Shown here piece after piece: positions 46,885-60,100 of a stretch of DNA of 64,000 bases. This stretch comes from Ulota crispa (taxonomy: Eukaryota > Streptophyta > Bryopsida > Orthotrichales > Orthotrichaceae). Made by a program: the position numbers and the translations under genes. The notes beneath the pieces were generated by a model. It was not told the DNA's origin and ran no database searches. It saw only the letters and a program-made list of their open reading frames with translations. The DNA lies in NCBI GenBank assembly GCA_963920765.1, contig OY987242.1, positions 30,280,002 through 30,344,001 on the forward strand, given 5' to 3'. How positions within the stretch are numbered: position 1 is the first letter of the stretch; every line of letters starts with the position of its first letter.

Positions 46885-48438
46885 CGTGTTGAAAACATGG
46901 GATGCGGCTATGTTGTGGCATCTTCAAATTTTCGTATTTGTTGAATCCGTGTTGGCATTATTGGGCATACAATTCTATATTCGTAAGCATTTCTGTCCCT
47001 TCGTCTTCTTGTAGTACTGAAGAGTTGAGATCTGCCTTTTTTATAACATTATTCAGTCAAGATGTTCCTTCACAGTACATTCTGGAGTTGTCATAATCTA
47101 AACCTTGATTGATAAGATCAGCAAGCTACGCCTGTCTTGGTTACGTCATCCACCAGCATCGGTGAATAATGTTTAGTTTGTAGACCCGTTCAAGAGTTTA
47201 AGGAATTCAATGAGCATTGTTCAACATTTGAAACCTGCCTTATATCACGTAGGTCCATGTCGATTTCAAGGCCTACTTTTTCTTAAGACTTTGATCTGTG
47301 AATGAGTTCACTTTACAACGAAACAGAGATTTTGTTCACATGCAAAGTAATGGCTCTGCATGCATTTTGAAATTGTTTACAAATGGCATGTGCAGGTCAT
47401 CCAAATGGTTTCTCAGTGACGGGTTACGACATAACCAGTGAGTGTACAAAATACGGCTTTTTCCTTTATAGCTTTTCTGAAGCATCTGTGAAATGCATCC
47501 TTAGACTTAGGAAGATTGTGTAAACCTGTTCATTAGTGGTTGGAGTTTCCCCATACACGAGTTTTTCATCAAGCCCATGACCGTGAAAGATATGTGATTC
47601 TTATAGTGTTTTGATTGTCAAGCTGAAATGAGAGTTGTGTACTCTCTGCATTGGTAGGTAATTTAGGTGGGAGTTGTGCAGATAACTTTGTCGTAGCAAT
47701 TTTTTACCTCAGCTTGTGTCTTTTTGATTCTGCCTAAATATAAATACCTGAATATGAGTGAATGACGAAGTGCTTGGTACATTTTCAATGGGAAAAGCCA
47801 TGAACATTGTGAATCCACCATTTTGTGTTCTCATGAAGGGTGTAAGACTGGAACTAGACTGGAACGTTTGGTAATAAATTGAAAAACCAGGTTTTTGAAA
47901 GTAGTCCTGAAATTCAGGATAACCAACCATGTCATTGAAGATTCCTACTTCTAGTTATTCTAAAATACCGACGGGAGAGGTTGAATTTTGAGAATTTTCT
48001 AGATGTTTGGAATCCTTTACCCTTGTCACACAAAAATAGGCAAACTTGCATGTAGTTATGTTTAGTTACAATATGGATGTCGAAATTCTTTTTTTGGTTT
48101 TCTCCCTTAATTTGCCTTGTGTACTATCCTCAGGCTCAAAGTTCTGTATAAAGTTCTAATCTTCAGATAATATATGTATAATTATTAGCGTGTGGTGTAT
48201 TTAATTTGTGATTGGAACTACTATAAATGCTTTGCTCATATCCACTTGAGCAAGCTTTTTAACTTCTACTTGTTGTAACACATGCTATTCCTTCATCCAC
48301 ATTCTACTCTCCTTTCTGTATGGAAAGCAATATCTTAATATGCTTCATATTTAATTTCTTGGACTTTTGTTTATTGCTCCAGGTATACTCCTAGGTACAA
48401 CTAGGATAGGCCTTTACAATACTCTCCCATGTGTGTGC
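46885..48438. other. Intergenic DNA downstream of the RNA polymerase III subunit gene
   Basis: Includes the 3'UTR of the preceding gene. No further gene, RNA or clear repeat is recognised; the poly(A) site is not fixed. Confidence 0.45.
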
Positions 48439-48815
48439 TTAACCCTTAAACGCCAGGCTGGTCACCATGACCAACCTAGCTACAGTGAATTCAATAGTGT
48501 TCTTCATTAATCTAGTGGTTGTATTGGTGTGGCAAGTGCCTAGCTATTACACAAGGCAACAGTACATGTTGACCTTATGAAAATTGCAAGAAGTGCAGCA
48601 TGGGACCTAACACCATGTCTTTGAATTATCCCACAATTTGGGTTACCTAAACATATGAGTGTATTTGGTGAGGTTGTTTTATATCTTTCATGATGGACCA
48701 TGCGTTTATGATCACTTTTTAATACAATCAAGTGCAAACTGCTTTTTTCTACCTTGCAAAATGTTTTTTCACTGCCAAAGGATGGAAAACGTACACCTCA
48801 ACGTTTAGGAGTTAA
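48439..48815. mobile_element. TTAA-flanked terminal-inverted-repeat element (copy 6)
   Basis: Left end TTAACCCTTAAACGCCAGGC; right end reverse-complemented TTAACTCCTAAACGTTGAGG. It is 377 bp and non-coding. A subterminal palindrome, GGTCACCATGACC, lies at about 48460. Confidence 0.62.
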
Positions 48816-49917
48816 GGTTGTTTCTCTTTAATTTGATTCAAAATTGAATCCAACACACTTTGGAGTATAAAATTTGGATATTGTACACAAATTCAAGTTT
48901 GCAACAATTAAATAATATACTTCATCAACTTATGTATTTGGAGACAAAATTTATGGAATTCTTGTTCTCGAATAAATTTAATTTATCTAAAAAATATTCG
49001 ATAAGTTGAGAAGCTACCTTTGAGCACGAGTCTCAAAAATTAAACCACTGTAATGAATAGGGAAATCCTTCCAGTATATGCTTTTATGTATTAGGAACAA
49101 ACATTGTGGATTTTTTTTGAATTTGATAAAACACTTAGTGACTTTGTAAATGCATCATCAATTTCCCTTTAGTTTTGAAGATGCCTCAATTTACTTTGAA
49201 TCCAATGTTAGTAAAGAAAAAGTAGATAGTTGTGTAAGTCAACAAATATATCCATAGAATGGTTCATAAATCATCACTACGATTCAATAATTTTAAATCA
49301 TAATTGAATTTCCAAATCAGCAGTTAAATTATAATTTCCTCTTACTTTTTTCTAGCTAGATCTCAAAACTATAGAACATTTCATGCAAAAAGCTCAACAA
49401 TACAAATGATCAAGAAGGTAAAAGTTCTAAGATGATCCAAAACACAAAAGATATAAAAAAAGTAACTTATTGCATCTATGAAATAATTAGTTTAAAAGTC
49501 ATAAGTTTTACTAAGATGCCATGGCATGTAACACCTTAATGTAATGTGATTCAAAATATTTGCTACTAAAAACAAGAAATCTAGCATTATTTTGTTAGTA
49601 AATCATGTGCAAAAACAATTCTACAATTTGTCCTAGTAAATCATGTGCAAAAACAATTCTACAATTTGTCCTATTATAAAGTACTAAGTACACAAGCTTA
49701 GATAAACTATTGTTGTTGGACCAAACATGTATACCAAATCATAAATTTCAAATTATTTTCTTTGTTAGATTATTAGAATAGTTAATAAAATTTACAAAAT
49801 TTCATTCCAAAAAAATGCTATCAATAGATTATACCACTTGAAATATGCAACTAGTTCATACAATCATTGCTCATGCTATATTTAGCTATATACAGATTTT
49901 ACAAAGTTCATAAATAA
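48816..49917. other. AT-rich intergenic DNA with a small duplication
   Basis: The only structured feature is a perfect 38-bp tandem duplication at 49597-49672. No gene is visible. Confidence 0.5.
49597..49672. repeat. Perfect 38-bp tandem duplication
   Basis: Two identical adjacent copies starting AGTAAATCATGTGCAAAAAC (49597-49634 and 49635-49672). Perfect identity implies a recent event. Confidence 0.92.
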
Positions 49918-51217
49918 TACTCCCTCCATCCCAAAATGATCTTTTTGTTACACTAAATGTTATAAAATACGCTTGAAAAGAACCATTTAAAAAAGAAATT
50001 GACCTCTGAATAGAGTTTGATAATCTCCTATTGTTCTGAAATTTTGAGTTTCAGATTGGTTTTCAAAGTGTGGTTTCAAAAGGCTTGAAAATTGAATTTT
50101 TGAGGCATTTTTGAAGAGCACCGGTGGCCACTCACTTGATGGCATGGGATTGGTTAGCAAGCCCATGCTTTTGGGCTATGTGCAAGTGTCGCTAGCTCCC
50201 TTCCTCCTCCAACAAGATCATTTCGGGACACTAACCCCTAAAGGACTATTGTCCCTTCGAGGGACAGGTGGGAAGATGGGCATGTACCTTTGGATAAGCT
50301 ACTTTGTGTGATTTTCTGAAACTTTTGTTGTACTTGGGGAATTCAAAGATCTGCGTAGGCATCTAATTTTTTCCTCATTCCGACAATTATTGAAGAAGTT
50401 ACGCAAGAATTTTTGAAAATCTGGGGAGGACTGCCCACCCAAGCAGCCCAAAAACTTCTTTTAAAATTAATTAATTTTTTAAATTAAATTTGGAAACTGG
50501 TTCTTTAGATTTTTTTATAGGTGAGAAGCTTTGAATCATTCAATTTCAATCAATGAGATGAAAGTTATGAGGAGTTTTTGTTTGCGGGCACTTATGGATT
50601 CTCTACTCTAAAATAAACTTTGAAGTCCTTTATTTTACTCAATTTTCATTATTTTGGAAAAAAAATTTAAACCAAACAAAGTAGATTTTTTATCACAACA
50701 TTTTGACCTTTAGCATTTGCAATTTTCATTTTAATAATTGAATTCTTAACAATTTAGTGATTTGACTCATTCTCTACTTCATTTTACTTACTGATTTTTC
50801 CCATGTATTGTATAGTTCTAGTTGATTTAAAAATTCTCCCACACATAGCTAACTTGATCTCCTACATGGGAAAAATAAAGCACAAAGTTGCGTAGAGCAA
50901 TTATTTTCATGTAAGAATGGTCAAAGGCTTCTGAAATTTTGGGGCAGCATGAAAAAAAACTTTTTGTTTCACTTTGGATGTAAATATCGTACTCATGTCC
51001 ATCTGGAATGACTTGATTTTTTGTCCACAAGTACCTTATCCAATCTAGGGCAAGATCCTATGGTTGGATTTCCCAAATTTTCAAAAAAAATTACCTTCTT
51101 ACTAACCCCCCCTCCCAAAAGTGGCAATTTTGAGTGATTTTCACTAAAAAAAATTGCTTAGTCCTTTAGGGGCTAAATAAAGGTCAACATGAAAATCATT
51201 TTGAGACAGAGGGAGTA
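49918..51217. mobile_element. Stowaway-like (Tc1/mariner-type) MITE split by another element
   Basis: Left end TA-CTCCCTCCATCCCAAAAT; right end reverse-complemented TA-CTCCCTCTGTCTCAAAAT. The CTCCCTCCRTCCC ends and TA target match the plant Stowaway family. Total 1296 bp, but 50231-51176 is a TTAA-type element, leaving about 350 bp of Stowaway sequence, a usual MITE size. Confidence 0.8.
50231..51176. mobile_element. TTAA-type element (copy 7), nested in the Stowaway-like element
   Basis: Left end CTAACCCCTAAAGGACTATT; right end reverse-complemented TTAGCCCCTAAAGGACTAAG. The outer bases have decayed from TTAA. The interior at 50560-50770 is homologous to copy 1 (8484-8690), establishing common descent. 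Confidence 0.7.
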
Positions 51218-51298
51218 TTAGAAAAAGAAGTCAATGGGAGATTTCCCACTAGAAACTTAGAATGTCTAAAACATTGACATAACTTCTTAATGTTTTGC

Positions 51299-52210
51299 TT
51301 AACCCCTAAAGGACCATGGCCTTTATTTTGTCAAAAGACACTCAAAATTGCCACTTCTATGGCAAAGAGTAAAAATGTTTGAAAATCAAGCATTTTGCAT
51401 ATATGACCGTAGGATCTTGTGCTAGACTACTATAAGAATGTGTCATACAAAACTCAAGAACTTTGACCGCACAGATTGGAAGATATATGCATTTAAAGTG
51501 TAAAAAAAACTTTTTTTGCACCTTGCTTGACTAGATCTTTTAACTTTGAACATTTTTAACTTAAAATTTTTGCACCACAAAGTTTGGAATTCTATTTTTG
51601 CATGGTAGGAAGTTGAGTTGGGAATCTTGGGAATTTAAAAAAAATACTTAATTTCCATTCTTTAAAAAAACATTAGGTAGAAGAAGGTGTAAGATTGAAC
51701 AAAAACTTAAATTGCTAATAACCCTGCAATGGAATTGAAACGCAATAATCCCAATGGTGAGATTGTTCTAGAAAGCAAACTCCACCCTCTCCAACAAATT
51801 TTTTTTGAAAAAGATGTTAAAATTGCATTTGAAAATGAAGTTTATAAGTTATTTTTTCAAAAAGATGCTTGAGTTGCCCAAAAAACAAGATTGTCCATAA
51901 CTTTCTCATAACTAGTCCAAATGGAATGAATCAAAACTTCAGATGTAGATAAAGATATAATCTATAAGAAAAAAAAATTCATGTTTTTATGAGAATTTTT
52001 TTTGTTGCCCCTAGTCCCCAAATCTGTGCTTATTTGGGCATAACTTTTGCTCCCTGGCATCAATTGGAATAAAGGTTATATTCCCCAAAAGCTAATGTGT
52101 TTTTCTATCTTCAAAAAAAGTTTCAAAAAATGAGGACAAAAACTGAGACTGTAGGTACTGCCTAGAATCCCACTTGTCCCCCATAGGGACGATGGTCCTT
52201 TACAGGTTAA
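51299..52210. mobile_element. TTAA-flanked terminal-inverted-repeat element (copy 8)
   Basis: Left end TTAACCCCTAAAGGACCATG; right end reverse-complemented TTAACCTGTAAAGGACCATC. It is 912 bp, without coding frames. It lies 81 bp from the Stowaway-like element. Confidence 0.7.
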
Positions 52211-52528
52211 AATCCACAAACTTCATGACATTTTGCCTTAATTTGTCTACCCATATGGAGACATCCTAATGTTTTGCAAAACACACAATCATACGCTTAA
52301 TCCGTAAACACATGAATAGTTCATATTTAGTTAAACGAGACATTCTAGCATTCTGTGTAAAAAAAATTCCTTTGCTTGCATAAAATAAAGTTTTTAACTT
52401 TTTAGTTGCAACAAAATTTCTTTTTGATGTTTGGATTTAATAATCAAATTTTGGATTAAGTAAACATTCTAACTATTGGTTTCTACTTCTACTATCTTGT
52501 AAAGTAGTTTGCTCATATTCTGCTTAGG

Positions 52529-52638
52529 CTCTAAAACCGATCACCTCACCAAACGTATTTTGTTGGTACATGTTGTTTTTCATAACCTTTCAATAATGCA
52601 CAAATGATGTACATTCGAGGAGGTGAGCGGTTTTAGAG
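52529..52638. repeat. Inverted repeat CTCTAAAACCGNTCACCTC
   Basis: CTCTAAAACCGATCACCTC at 52529-52547 and its inverse (GAGGTGAGCGGTTTTAGAG) at 52620-52638, one mismatch over 19 bp, with a 72-bp loop. It could be a minimal MITE, but target duplications are not clear. Confidence 0.7.
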
Positions 52639-52900
52639 ACCAATGGCCTTTCCACTTCAAAATTTCTCAACTAATTCCACAAAGCTCCAAAAAATATGAA
52701 ATAACTTGGGATTAGATGTCAATTTTTCTTGTCTTTAAAGGCAAATTTACTCAAAAACAGTTCAAGAAATTTCACCTCCCCAAAATTCAATTTCAGCCCT
52801 TAGATGGACGGTTTATAAGCACATTACGGCACTACCTTAATAGAAAACTAGAAGCAAAAGGCAATCAAGTTTGCTGATTGTTGAATTCAGCAAAGAGAGG

Positions 52901-53115
52901 ATGAAATCTATCGAAAGATGGATAGATGAAATCTATCGAAAGATGGATAGATGAAATCTATCGAAAGATGGATAGATGAAATCTATCGAAAGATGGATGG
53001 ATGAAATCTATCAAAAGATGGATGGATGAAATCTATCAAAAGATGGATGGGTGAAATCTGTCGAAAGTTTAGAGGATGAAATCCATCGAAATAAACAGGA
53101 TGAAATCCATCATCG
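52901..53115. repeat. 25-bp minisatellite, about 9 units
   Basis: Units start ATGAAATCTATCGAAAGATG. Copies begin at 52901, 52926, 52951, 52976, 53001, 53026, 53051, 53076 and 53100, nearly identical in the first four and drifting towards the end. The period is not a multiple of three, so frames crossing it are not evidence of protein. Confidence 0.93.
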
Positions 53116-54199
53116 TCCGTCGACAGGCGGGGACGGAGGTCAAAACGGACCCGTCCGTGTGCCGCTCCTCGGCAGCAAAGGCCGACGCATTCCGCGGCGA
53201 ATTCAATCCGGCCTCCCTCGCACACTTGATCACCATTTTCTTTCTGGAGATCCCGAAATGTTGGCAACACCGAGCTCCATTGCAAAATCGTGCTGCAAAG
53301 CCGCAAAGCCGCAAGTAAGACTCCCCTTCCCAAACCCAAAACCCTTCCACAAAGCTCTGAATCCAAGCCAAGCACAAGCACGAGCAAAAGACATTTCAAG
53401 CTATGGCCCGCACCCCTTGCGAATCATGCGGTAAGAACAGCTTACATTTCTCCTTCTCGCTCTCAAGTTACCTCCGTTGCAGCGCTGCCTGCTCCAATCC
53501 AGGTTTTAGTTTTCTCAACTGCAGGAATCCGCCATCTCGGAATTACAGGCACTCTGTGATCAGAATCAGTTCCTGTACATTGGCGATCGCAATAGCTCGC
53601 TTAGTCTTTCTCTGTTGCGAGAAAACTTGGCAGTGATCGAGTGTGTACGTTGCTCATCGGCGCTAGGGCGCTCTCATCTTTCGATTTTTTAGTTAAAAAA
53701 ATTTCTCAAAATGATTCACAGTCGTTGCTGAGGTCCTGAATTTGGTGTGTCATTTGGTCAGGGCGGTAGATCTCTAGTTGCAGAACATTAGGCTTGCGTT
53801 TTCTGACCATTGCCGGAGATTTGAGAAGAGATCCAGATGTTTATACCTGCTACAGAGCTTTGAGCAATCAAGTGTTTGTTTAATGAGTATCTCTGCTGTC
53901 GGTACGAGTCAGATCTCTTCAACAATACGCGATGATTTTAGTGCCGTGAAATGAAATCCTAGTTGAGGCTGAGGTATTTGCGCTCTGTGTGGATTTGTTA
54001 TGTAGGATCAGAACGACGGTAATGTTGGCGAGGGATCTTCAGCCTGAGTGGAATGAGCCAGGGTTTCTTGAACCCTAGCGGAGATTCTCAATGTTCGGCA
54101 ATTGGAGAAGAAGAAGCAAAGCTGGCAGGGGAAGATTAAGAGAGTTGCAGCAGTTGGATCTCGAGAGCGAGGTTGCAACGCTTTGATCCAACAAAGGCA
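53116..54199 (+). promoter_or_regulatory. GC-rich promoter/leader region of the RME-8-like gene
   Basis: GC content rises sharply after the minisatellite. A short upstream frame, ATG at 53403 followed by a good donor (GCG|GTAAGA at 53430/53431), may be a non-coding or uORF-bearing first exon. An AACCCTAG telo-box-like motif lies at 54072-54079. An in-frame TAA precedes the chosen start of the coding region. Confidence 0.45.
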
Positions 54200-57100
54200 A
54201 TGGATTACCAGGTGTTTCTGGTGAGACCGCCTGCAGTGCCGCGGGGGCCGCGGGGAGGTTTACGGATTTTGCGAATTCTCGGCCATGGAATCTCCATTAC
54301 ACCTCTGGGAACGCCGAACGCGACTCCGACGGAGTACACGTTTGCGCGCATCGCAAAAGTGTTGGCCGTGGAAGAAGATCCGACTGAACTGCGGATCGAG
54401 ATCACGGACTCCTCCACCAAGGCCGGCAAAGCAGTTGAGACCATCCGGTTTTGCTGCGAGGCCCGGACTTCGTTGCTCACGGCGCTCTTGAACCGCTTGG
54501 ATGACATGAACGGCATCGGTACGTGCTTCAAGCATCACTTCGCAACGTTTCTCCTTCCTTCTCTTGCATTTTTTTGTGCTGTTTTGGTGTTTTGTTGCTT
54601 GTTTTTGCATTTAAGTTGATTGTGTCTTCGTTTGAATGCTGCTCTAGGGATTGACTATGCCGCAATGAAAGACAGTAACCAGAAGGAAGATCTGGTCGAC
54701 ACCATTCTCCGTGTCCGAAGTGCTTCCATCGTGAAAATGGTGACTTCAGGTCATCGAGCCGATTCCAAGGTGATTAGAAGAATCCACCGTTTTTCTAGAG
54801 TTTTCCATACACTTAAATTGCATTACTACATTGCTAATACACCGTTTATTCTACTTTGCCTTTTAACCTACTGGAAACGTAGCTAGTGAAAGATTACGTT
54901 TCTTAAAGAGAAGCTATGACCTAAAGTAACTTTTTAGATTGAAACCCTATTTGTTGTAAACGGTGCTGTTGTTTTTGTTGGCAACTCTTCCTTGCAGTAA
55001 GTTACTCATTTTGTTCTAGTTCTTCTATATGGTGAACGGTTTGTATCAATGGTTTTTTGGTTTTGTTTTATGGAGATTTGTGATTGGTGGTGCAGATTAC
55101 GGCGTCGAAGAAGGTAAATTATCAGGACATAGTGAAGCTTGAGCACCTGAGTGATGACGAAGAGATTGTACTCGTCTCTCTTAAATCCCGAACCATTCGG
55201 CTGGTAATCAAGGATGCAGCAGGTTTTCTGTCCGCCATTAAGAATAATATGAAGGTATGCAAAATATTTACTCCGAAGCAGGCCATAGCTAGTTTTCTTT
55301 TATTTATTATTGTCTTCGCAGCTCGTATCGTTATTTGCTGGGATGAACGTTGGAAGGGATGTTGTGAGGTGTATATTTTTGGGCAAACCTGAATTGTTTG
55401 GAATTTTTGAATGGCAGACTCATTTGAAGCGAGACACTGAAATTGAGAGAATAGCAACACATGTTGTGACCGACTATTATACCAAACGCTACAAGAAAGT
55501 TGTAAGCTTATTTTCAACTAACTTGTAGGATTCGGAACATGATGGGGCATTGAAATATGATCCTTCCTCAAAATCTGGAATAAGCAAAATCTAGAAGAAG
55601 CCTTGCCATACCTTCGTGCCGCATGCTTCACAATTTTCAAATTTTTTAAGCAAAGTGAAATTATCAGTCACTCTTGGACATCAACCAAAAAATGTGTGCA
55701 ACAGGGAGATGGCAATTCGGTAGGTCGGTTGCAATTTTAAGGGGACATTCTCGTTCTTTCCATTGAATAGTTTGAGCCAGATTTTGAGCTAGATATTTTG
55801 GATAGTGACATAAGCACCATACAGAGATCTGTGCTTATCCATCTTACGTCTCTATGATCAATCTCTCTATTCAGTTGTCTAGATGCTCTACCTTTACTGT
55901 TGATTCCTCAACATGTAAGAGTCCTTTTTTTGTTGGATACTAATTTACGAGTTTATTTGAAGTCACCTAAATTTCGCAATCTATTCTCATGTTGTCAGAG
56001 TTGCTCTCAGAGCTTCCTCATATGTAAGGACCCTGTTTTAAGTTTTAAAACCTCTTTGTTTTTTGTCAATGCAGCGAGAATATCCAGTGCTTTATGAGTT
56101 TCAAGCTATGAAGCCTTTAAAAGCGCTCAATCAAGAGATAAAGCGAACACTGTGTATCACTAAGCATCTCCTTATTGAAAGTTCTGAAAACGACATTATC
56201 AATGTTCACAGGTTATTCTCTTCCTACGCCTCATCTATCTGGCTCTGACTAACACTTTCTAGATTAAGTAGAAAATTTGATATGAAAATGTTCTCGTCCA
56301 CGTGCTCTAACACACCAGTGATGTGCTGGCTTGTAACGCAGTTTGGTCCTTTTTCTATTCCCTGCTTACTAATGCTTGACATTTGGTGTATGCAGTCTAG
56401 AGGACTTACTCGGTGTTGTAGCCAGTGAGGCAAATGACAAAGAGGTTGTTTTGGAGTTCACTTCCTGGAAAGATTGCCACTTCTTGCTGAAGAACCGGGA
56501 TGACTTCCTGGCCAGCGTGGCTGACGTGATGGGCATGGAAAAGGGCTCCACCTTCAGCATCCGCTTACAACCATTTCGCTCTTACACGCTACCAGAGCAA
56601 CAAAATGCTCTTCACCAGGTCTCTACCGAACCTAATGTTTCTACTTGAGCCCCTACAGTACCTCATCTTTTTCAAGCAGTTCCGAGTAGGCCATGGAGGT
56701 TCTTATCTTGTTCAAATTTTTAATTTTTTGTGAAAACAACAAATGCATTTTGTTTCATTGATTCTGGAGAACCGTATTTTTCACAATGTGCTCTTTGGAA
56801 TTGCTCTTATTCAAACTATGAATCCTCGTTATTTGCCATGAAAGAATCCGTTTTTACGTATTATGAGAACCTCGAAGTGAATTTGATTCAGCTTGTTCTG
56901 CCTCTTGAAAGCCATGTTTTGCATGTACTTCACGAGTAATTTTCTGTTTTGTATCAATGGGTAGAGTACATGCGTATTGATCGGTATTTTGTGTTTGTAT
57001 ATTACTGCTGAAGCTGGCATTCTGTTTCAGGGCGAGTGCGAGACGTTCTATTTGAATCGTTTTATGGCAGTTTACAACTCTACTCGGGAGGCATTAGCCA

Positions 57101-60100
57101 TGCACTTACCTTTGAAGGAGTACGCTGCGAATATTTTGGTACTACTTTTGAACTCACTTTCTGCAGGATAGTGGGATGCCATGCGACCAATGAAGTAACA
57201 CAGTTTTGCTCTTTTTTGGATATGACGAGCATAGCATTACCCAAACTCATCAGTTTTGACATGCAGGATATGCTGTTTATGAATAGTAAAGTAAATACAA
57301 GTATACCTCGATTAAAAATTGTAATGCAACTTTTTTCCTGTTGGTCGTAATTCATGGCCATGCAGATAGGGGAATCACAATGCGCTGACCCGAAAATTCT
57401 CCATGCTGTTGCCGAAACGTTGAAGGAAGTCATCGGTAAGGAAACATTGCTCTTTTATCATGTTACGAGGTAGCCAGGAATGCATGATGTACTTTGAACG
57501 GTTCCTGCATACCCCCAAGTGTCAAAGTTTTGATGTTTGTGTGCAACTATAAGCTCATTGGTGTTTGAAAGTTAAATTTTTTTCAGATTAAGTATATGCT
57601 TTTTTCTTCAATTTTAAATTGAGTTCCTGAATTTTGAAACACGTTTCAGTGCCCTGCAAATGGAGTTATATTCTCTAAGTTTGGTTTTGAAGGAACATGT
57701 CTTCATGGGGGCTCTGACAAGGTATTTACTGGCATTTTTTGTAAACCAGGAAAGCCAAAACCAGATACCATCCGGGCTGCAACATGTTGCATGGTCCTTA
57801 TGAGGCTTCTGGGATCTAAACCTTGCTTTGACGCCATCCGAACTTCACCAGAAATTTCCACAATCATTTTTCAGGTATCACATTCTTTGATCTTGTATTG
57901 TTTGGCTATGCTTGGCAACCTTTGACCTATAATTTTCTATGTTTTACTGATGTTTACTCTAATTTGTTAAATGTTTTGAAGTCAATCATGCTACTATCTG
58001 GACGTTCTCAGCACCTATAAGCGTGATTTGGTTTATGTATAGAACTGAAATTGTTGCTCTATCCCTTCAATTGCAGTGCGTTCGTTCCAAAAATAGAATC
58101 ATTGCATATCACGCAACATTGATCATACGTTCAGCTATCAAACTTGCTGTTCAATCTGGATCAACTGATGCTGGTATTGCATCAAAGGTGAAGTTCTAGA
58201 AAGCTCACAGTATGTGGTGATTATTGCTTAGCGTGAATAGGGTCTCTTTAAGTAATCTCTGAAATATTCCTGTTTTAGATTTCTGGTTTTGCAACAATCG
58301 AGAGATTTGTGATTTGCCTTGGTGTTGTTGTTATCACACGAAACCTCATGCGTTTGTCCTGTTCGTGCAGCAAGAATTTAGCAACAGGTCGATAGTGCTA
58401 AATGCAGAAAATCTACAGCAGTTGGTGACACTTCTCCGTACCCATGTGCTTTCTGAGAACAGTTCTCTTCAGGTTCACCTCTCTGCATTCTCTCAATCCT
58501 GGTTGTAATTCGATAGAAAGTCCTCTTTTGAAGGATAATGCTGAGTTTGAGAGCACCATGGGACACGCTTCGCAAGTATGTCTCGGTAGTTACTCTAAGT
58601 GCCATTGAGAGATTTTCCTTTGGAGTACGGCGTGATTATGGATCAATGGCTTTTTTTTTTATATGAAGATCTCACCTGTGACTTGTCTTGTGCAGGTGAT
58701 AGGAATCTTGGACGTCTTAACGTATGCACTCAGCTCCTCACCTGCAGAGATTGAATCGGGTCGTCTGTGGCTGAGGGTACATCCCTACCTATTCATCTTC
58801 ACCTCTCTTTCTGCCTGCTAGTGTTGCAATATTCCCTGATAGAGGTACTCTATAAGGCCTGCGTTTTAGATGGCGAAGTTCTACGAAAGATCTGTATATC
58901 GTGAAGTGCACATTAAAGCGTTGTCAATTTCACCATTTTTACATGATCTGTCAGATCTGATACTTGTTGTATGCGTGCTCAGGCCTACGAGTCGTCTATA
59001 ACGGCAACCGCAGACCTTCTATGTACGTTTTTCAGGTCAACTAGTGACGTCATTTACACCAGGTAGGTCATTTCATTTCTTTCTTTCAGTTATTATCTCG
59101 TTAAGTGTCTGCCTTACTGTTTTGCTTACTCATAGTTTTTTGTGTGATTCAAGATGATGTTTTACCTTCTTTGACCGTTGGTTGTTTCACTGAAACAGAC
59201 TCTCAATACTTTTACAAGCACTTCTTACATTATCTTCACCAGCAGTTATTAATCACCTTCAAGTATCTACTCCAGCTCCTTTACCCAATTTCACAACTTG
59301 ATCTCCAGTATTTGTTCAAACATTGTCTGGTAGAAATCGGTCTGGAGGACCAAGGATTTAGAATGGAGGATAAGGCTACATTTTATATCACCATAACCAG
59401 TGAGCAATATGGGTCAAATATTAAGCCAAGATTGGTCAATAGAAAGTCGCAGAATGACCTGATTAAACTTTCTAAGGAAAGAGGAGGCTCAAGTTGGGCC
59501 TTAGGGGGTTGAGATCTTTATAGCCTACTGACAATTTCGCCTTGAATGCAGTGTGTTTGCCTTGGTCGAGGTGTGCTCCTGTTGCACTTAAGTACAGCAG
59601 TATTTTCATTGAAGCCACATCTCCGCTGTTTGAGCTGTAGCCAGGTTTTTTTCTTGATGAAGGGAAACTATGAAGCAAGGAAGCTCCTAGTATCTGTGTT
59701 ACCTAAGGTAATTGCACAAATTCTTAGATGGATTACGCCTACAATTCTTCTAAGCAAGTATGAACGTTTGTGCCTGTTCATTTCCTTGTAACTTTTAACT
59801 CTCTGTCATAGGCTGTATGTAAGAACTTTGTTCTATTATTCATGCCAGAGTGGCGTGCCTTCGCTGCAATGTGGTAACGTCCTTATCTCAAGTTGCTAAT
59901 GGTCGTCATTGGATTTGTGGTGTAGGGTGTGATGAACTTGTACTCCAATAAATTGACTGAAATTAATGACAAGGTGAGTTTGCCCCATCATTTTCTTCGG
60001 GTTTTTCATATTCCGAAGCGTCAGCTTGGCTTGAAAATGTGCTGACAATGTGCCTCAATGTGTAGAAGGAACTTGTAGACGACTTTTCCGCATGGAAAGA

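Noticed and set aside
52901-53115. Possible CRISPR-like array of short repeats.
   Set aside because: The units are contiguous with no unique spacers, and the genome is eukaryotic.
52983-53434. Overlapping frames on both strands with repeated FHPSIFR-like or DEIH-like peptides.
   Set aside because: They run through the 25-bp minisatellite and a GC-rich leader; the period is not a multiple of three and there is no conserved domain.
57031-57138. An alternative frame of exon 7 of the RME-8-like gene reading VRDVLFESFYGSLQLYSGG, which superficially resembles the FNANISYSG segment of animal RME-8.
   Set aside because: Neither neighbouring exon has a splice phase that allows this frame, whereas the GECETFYLNRFMA frame closes on both sides. 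Treated as coincidence, though a missed small exon cannot be fully excluded.
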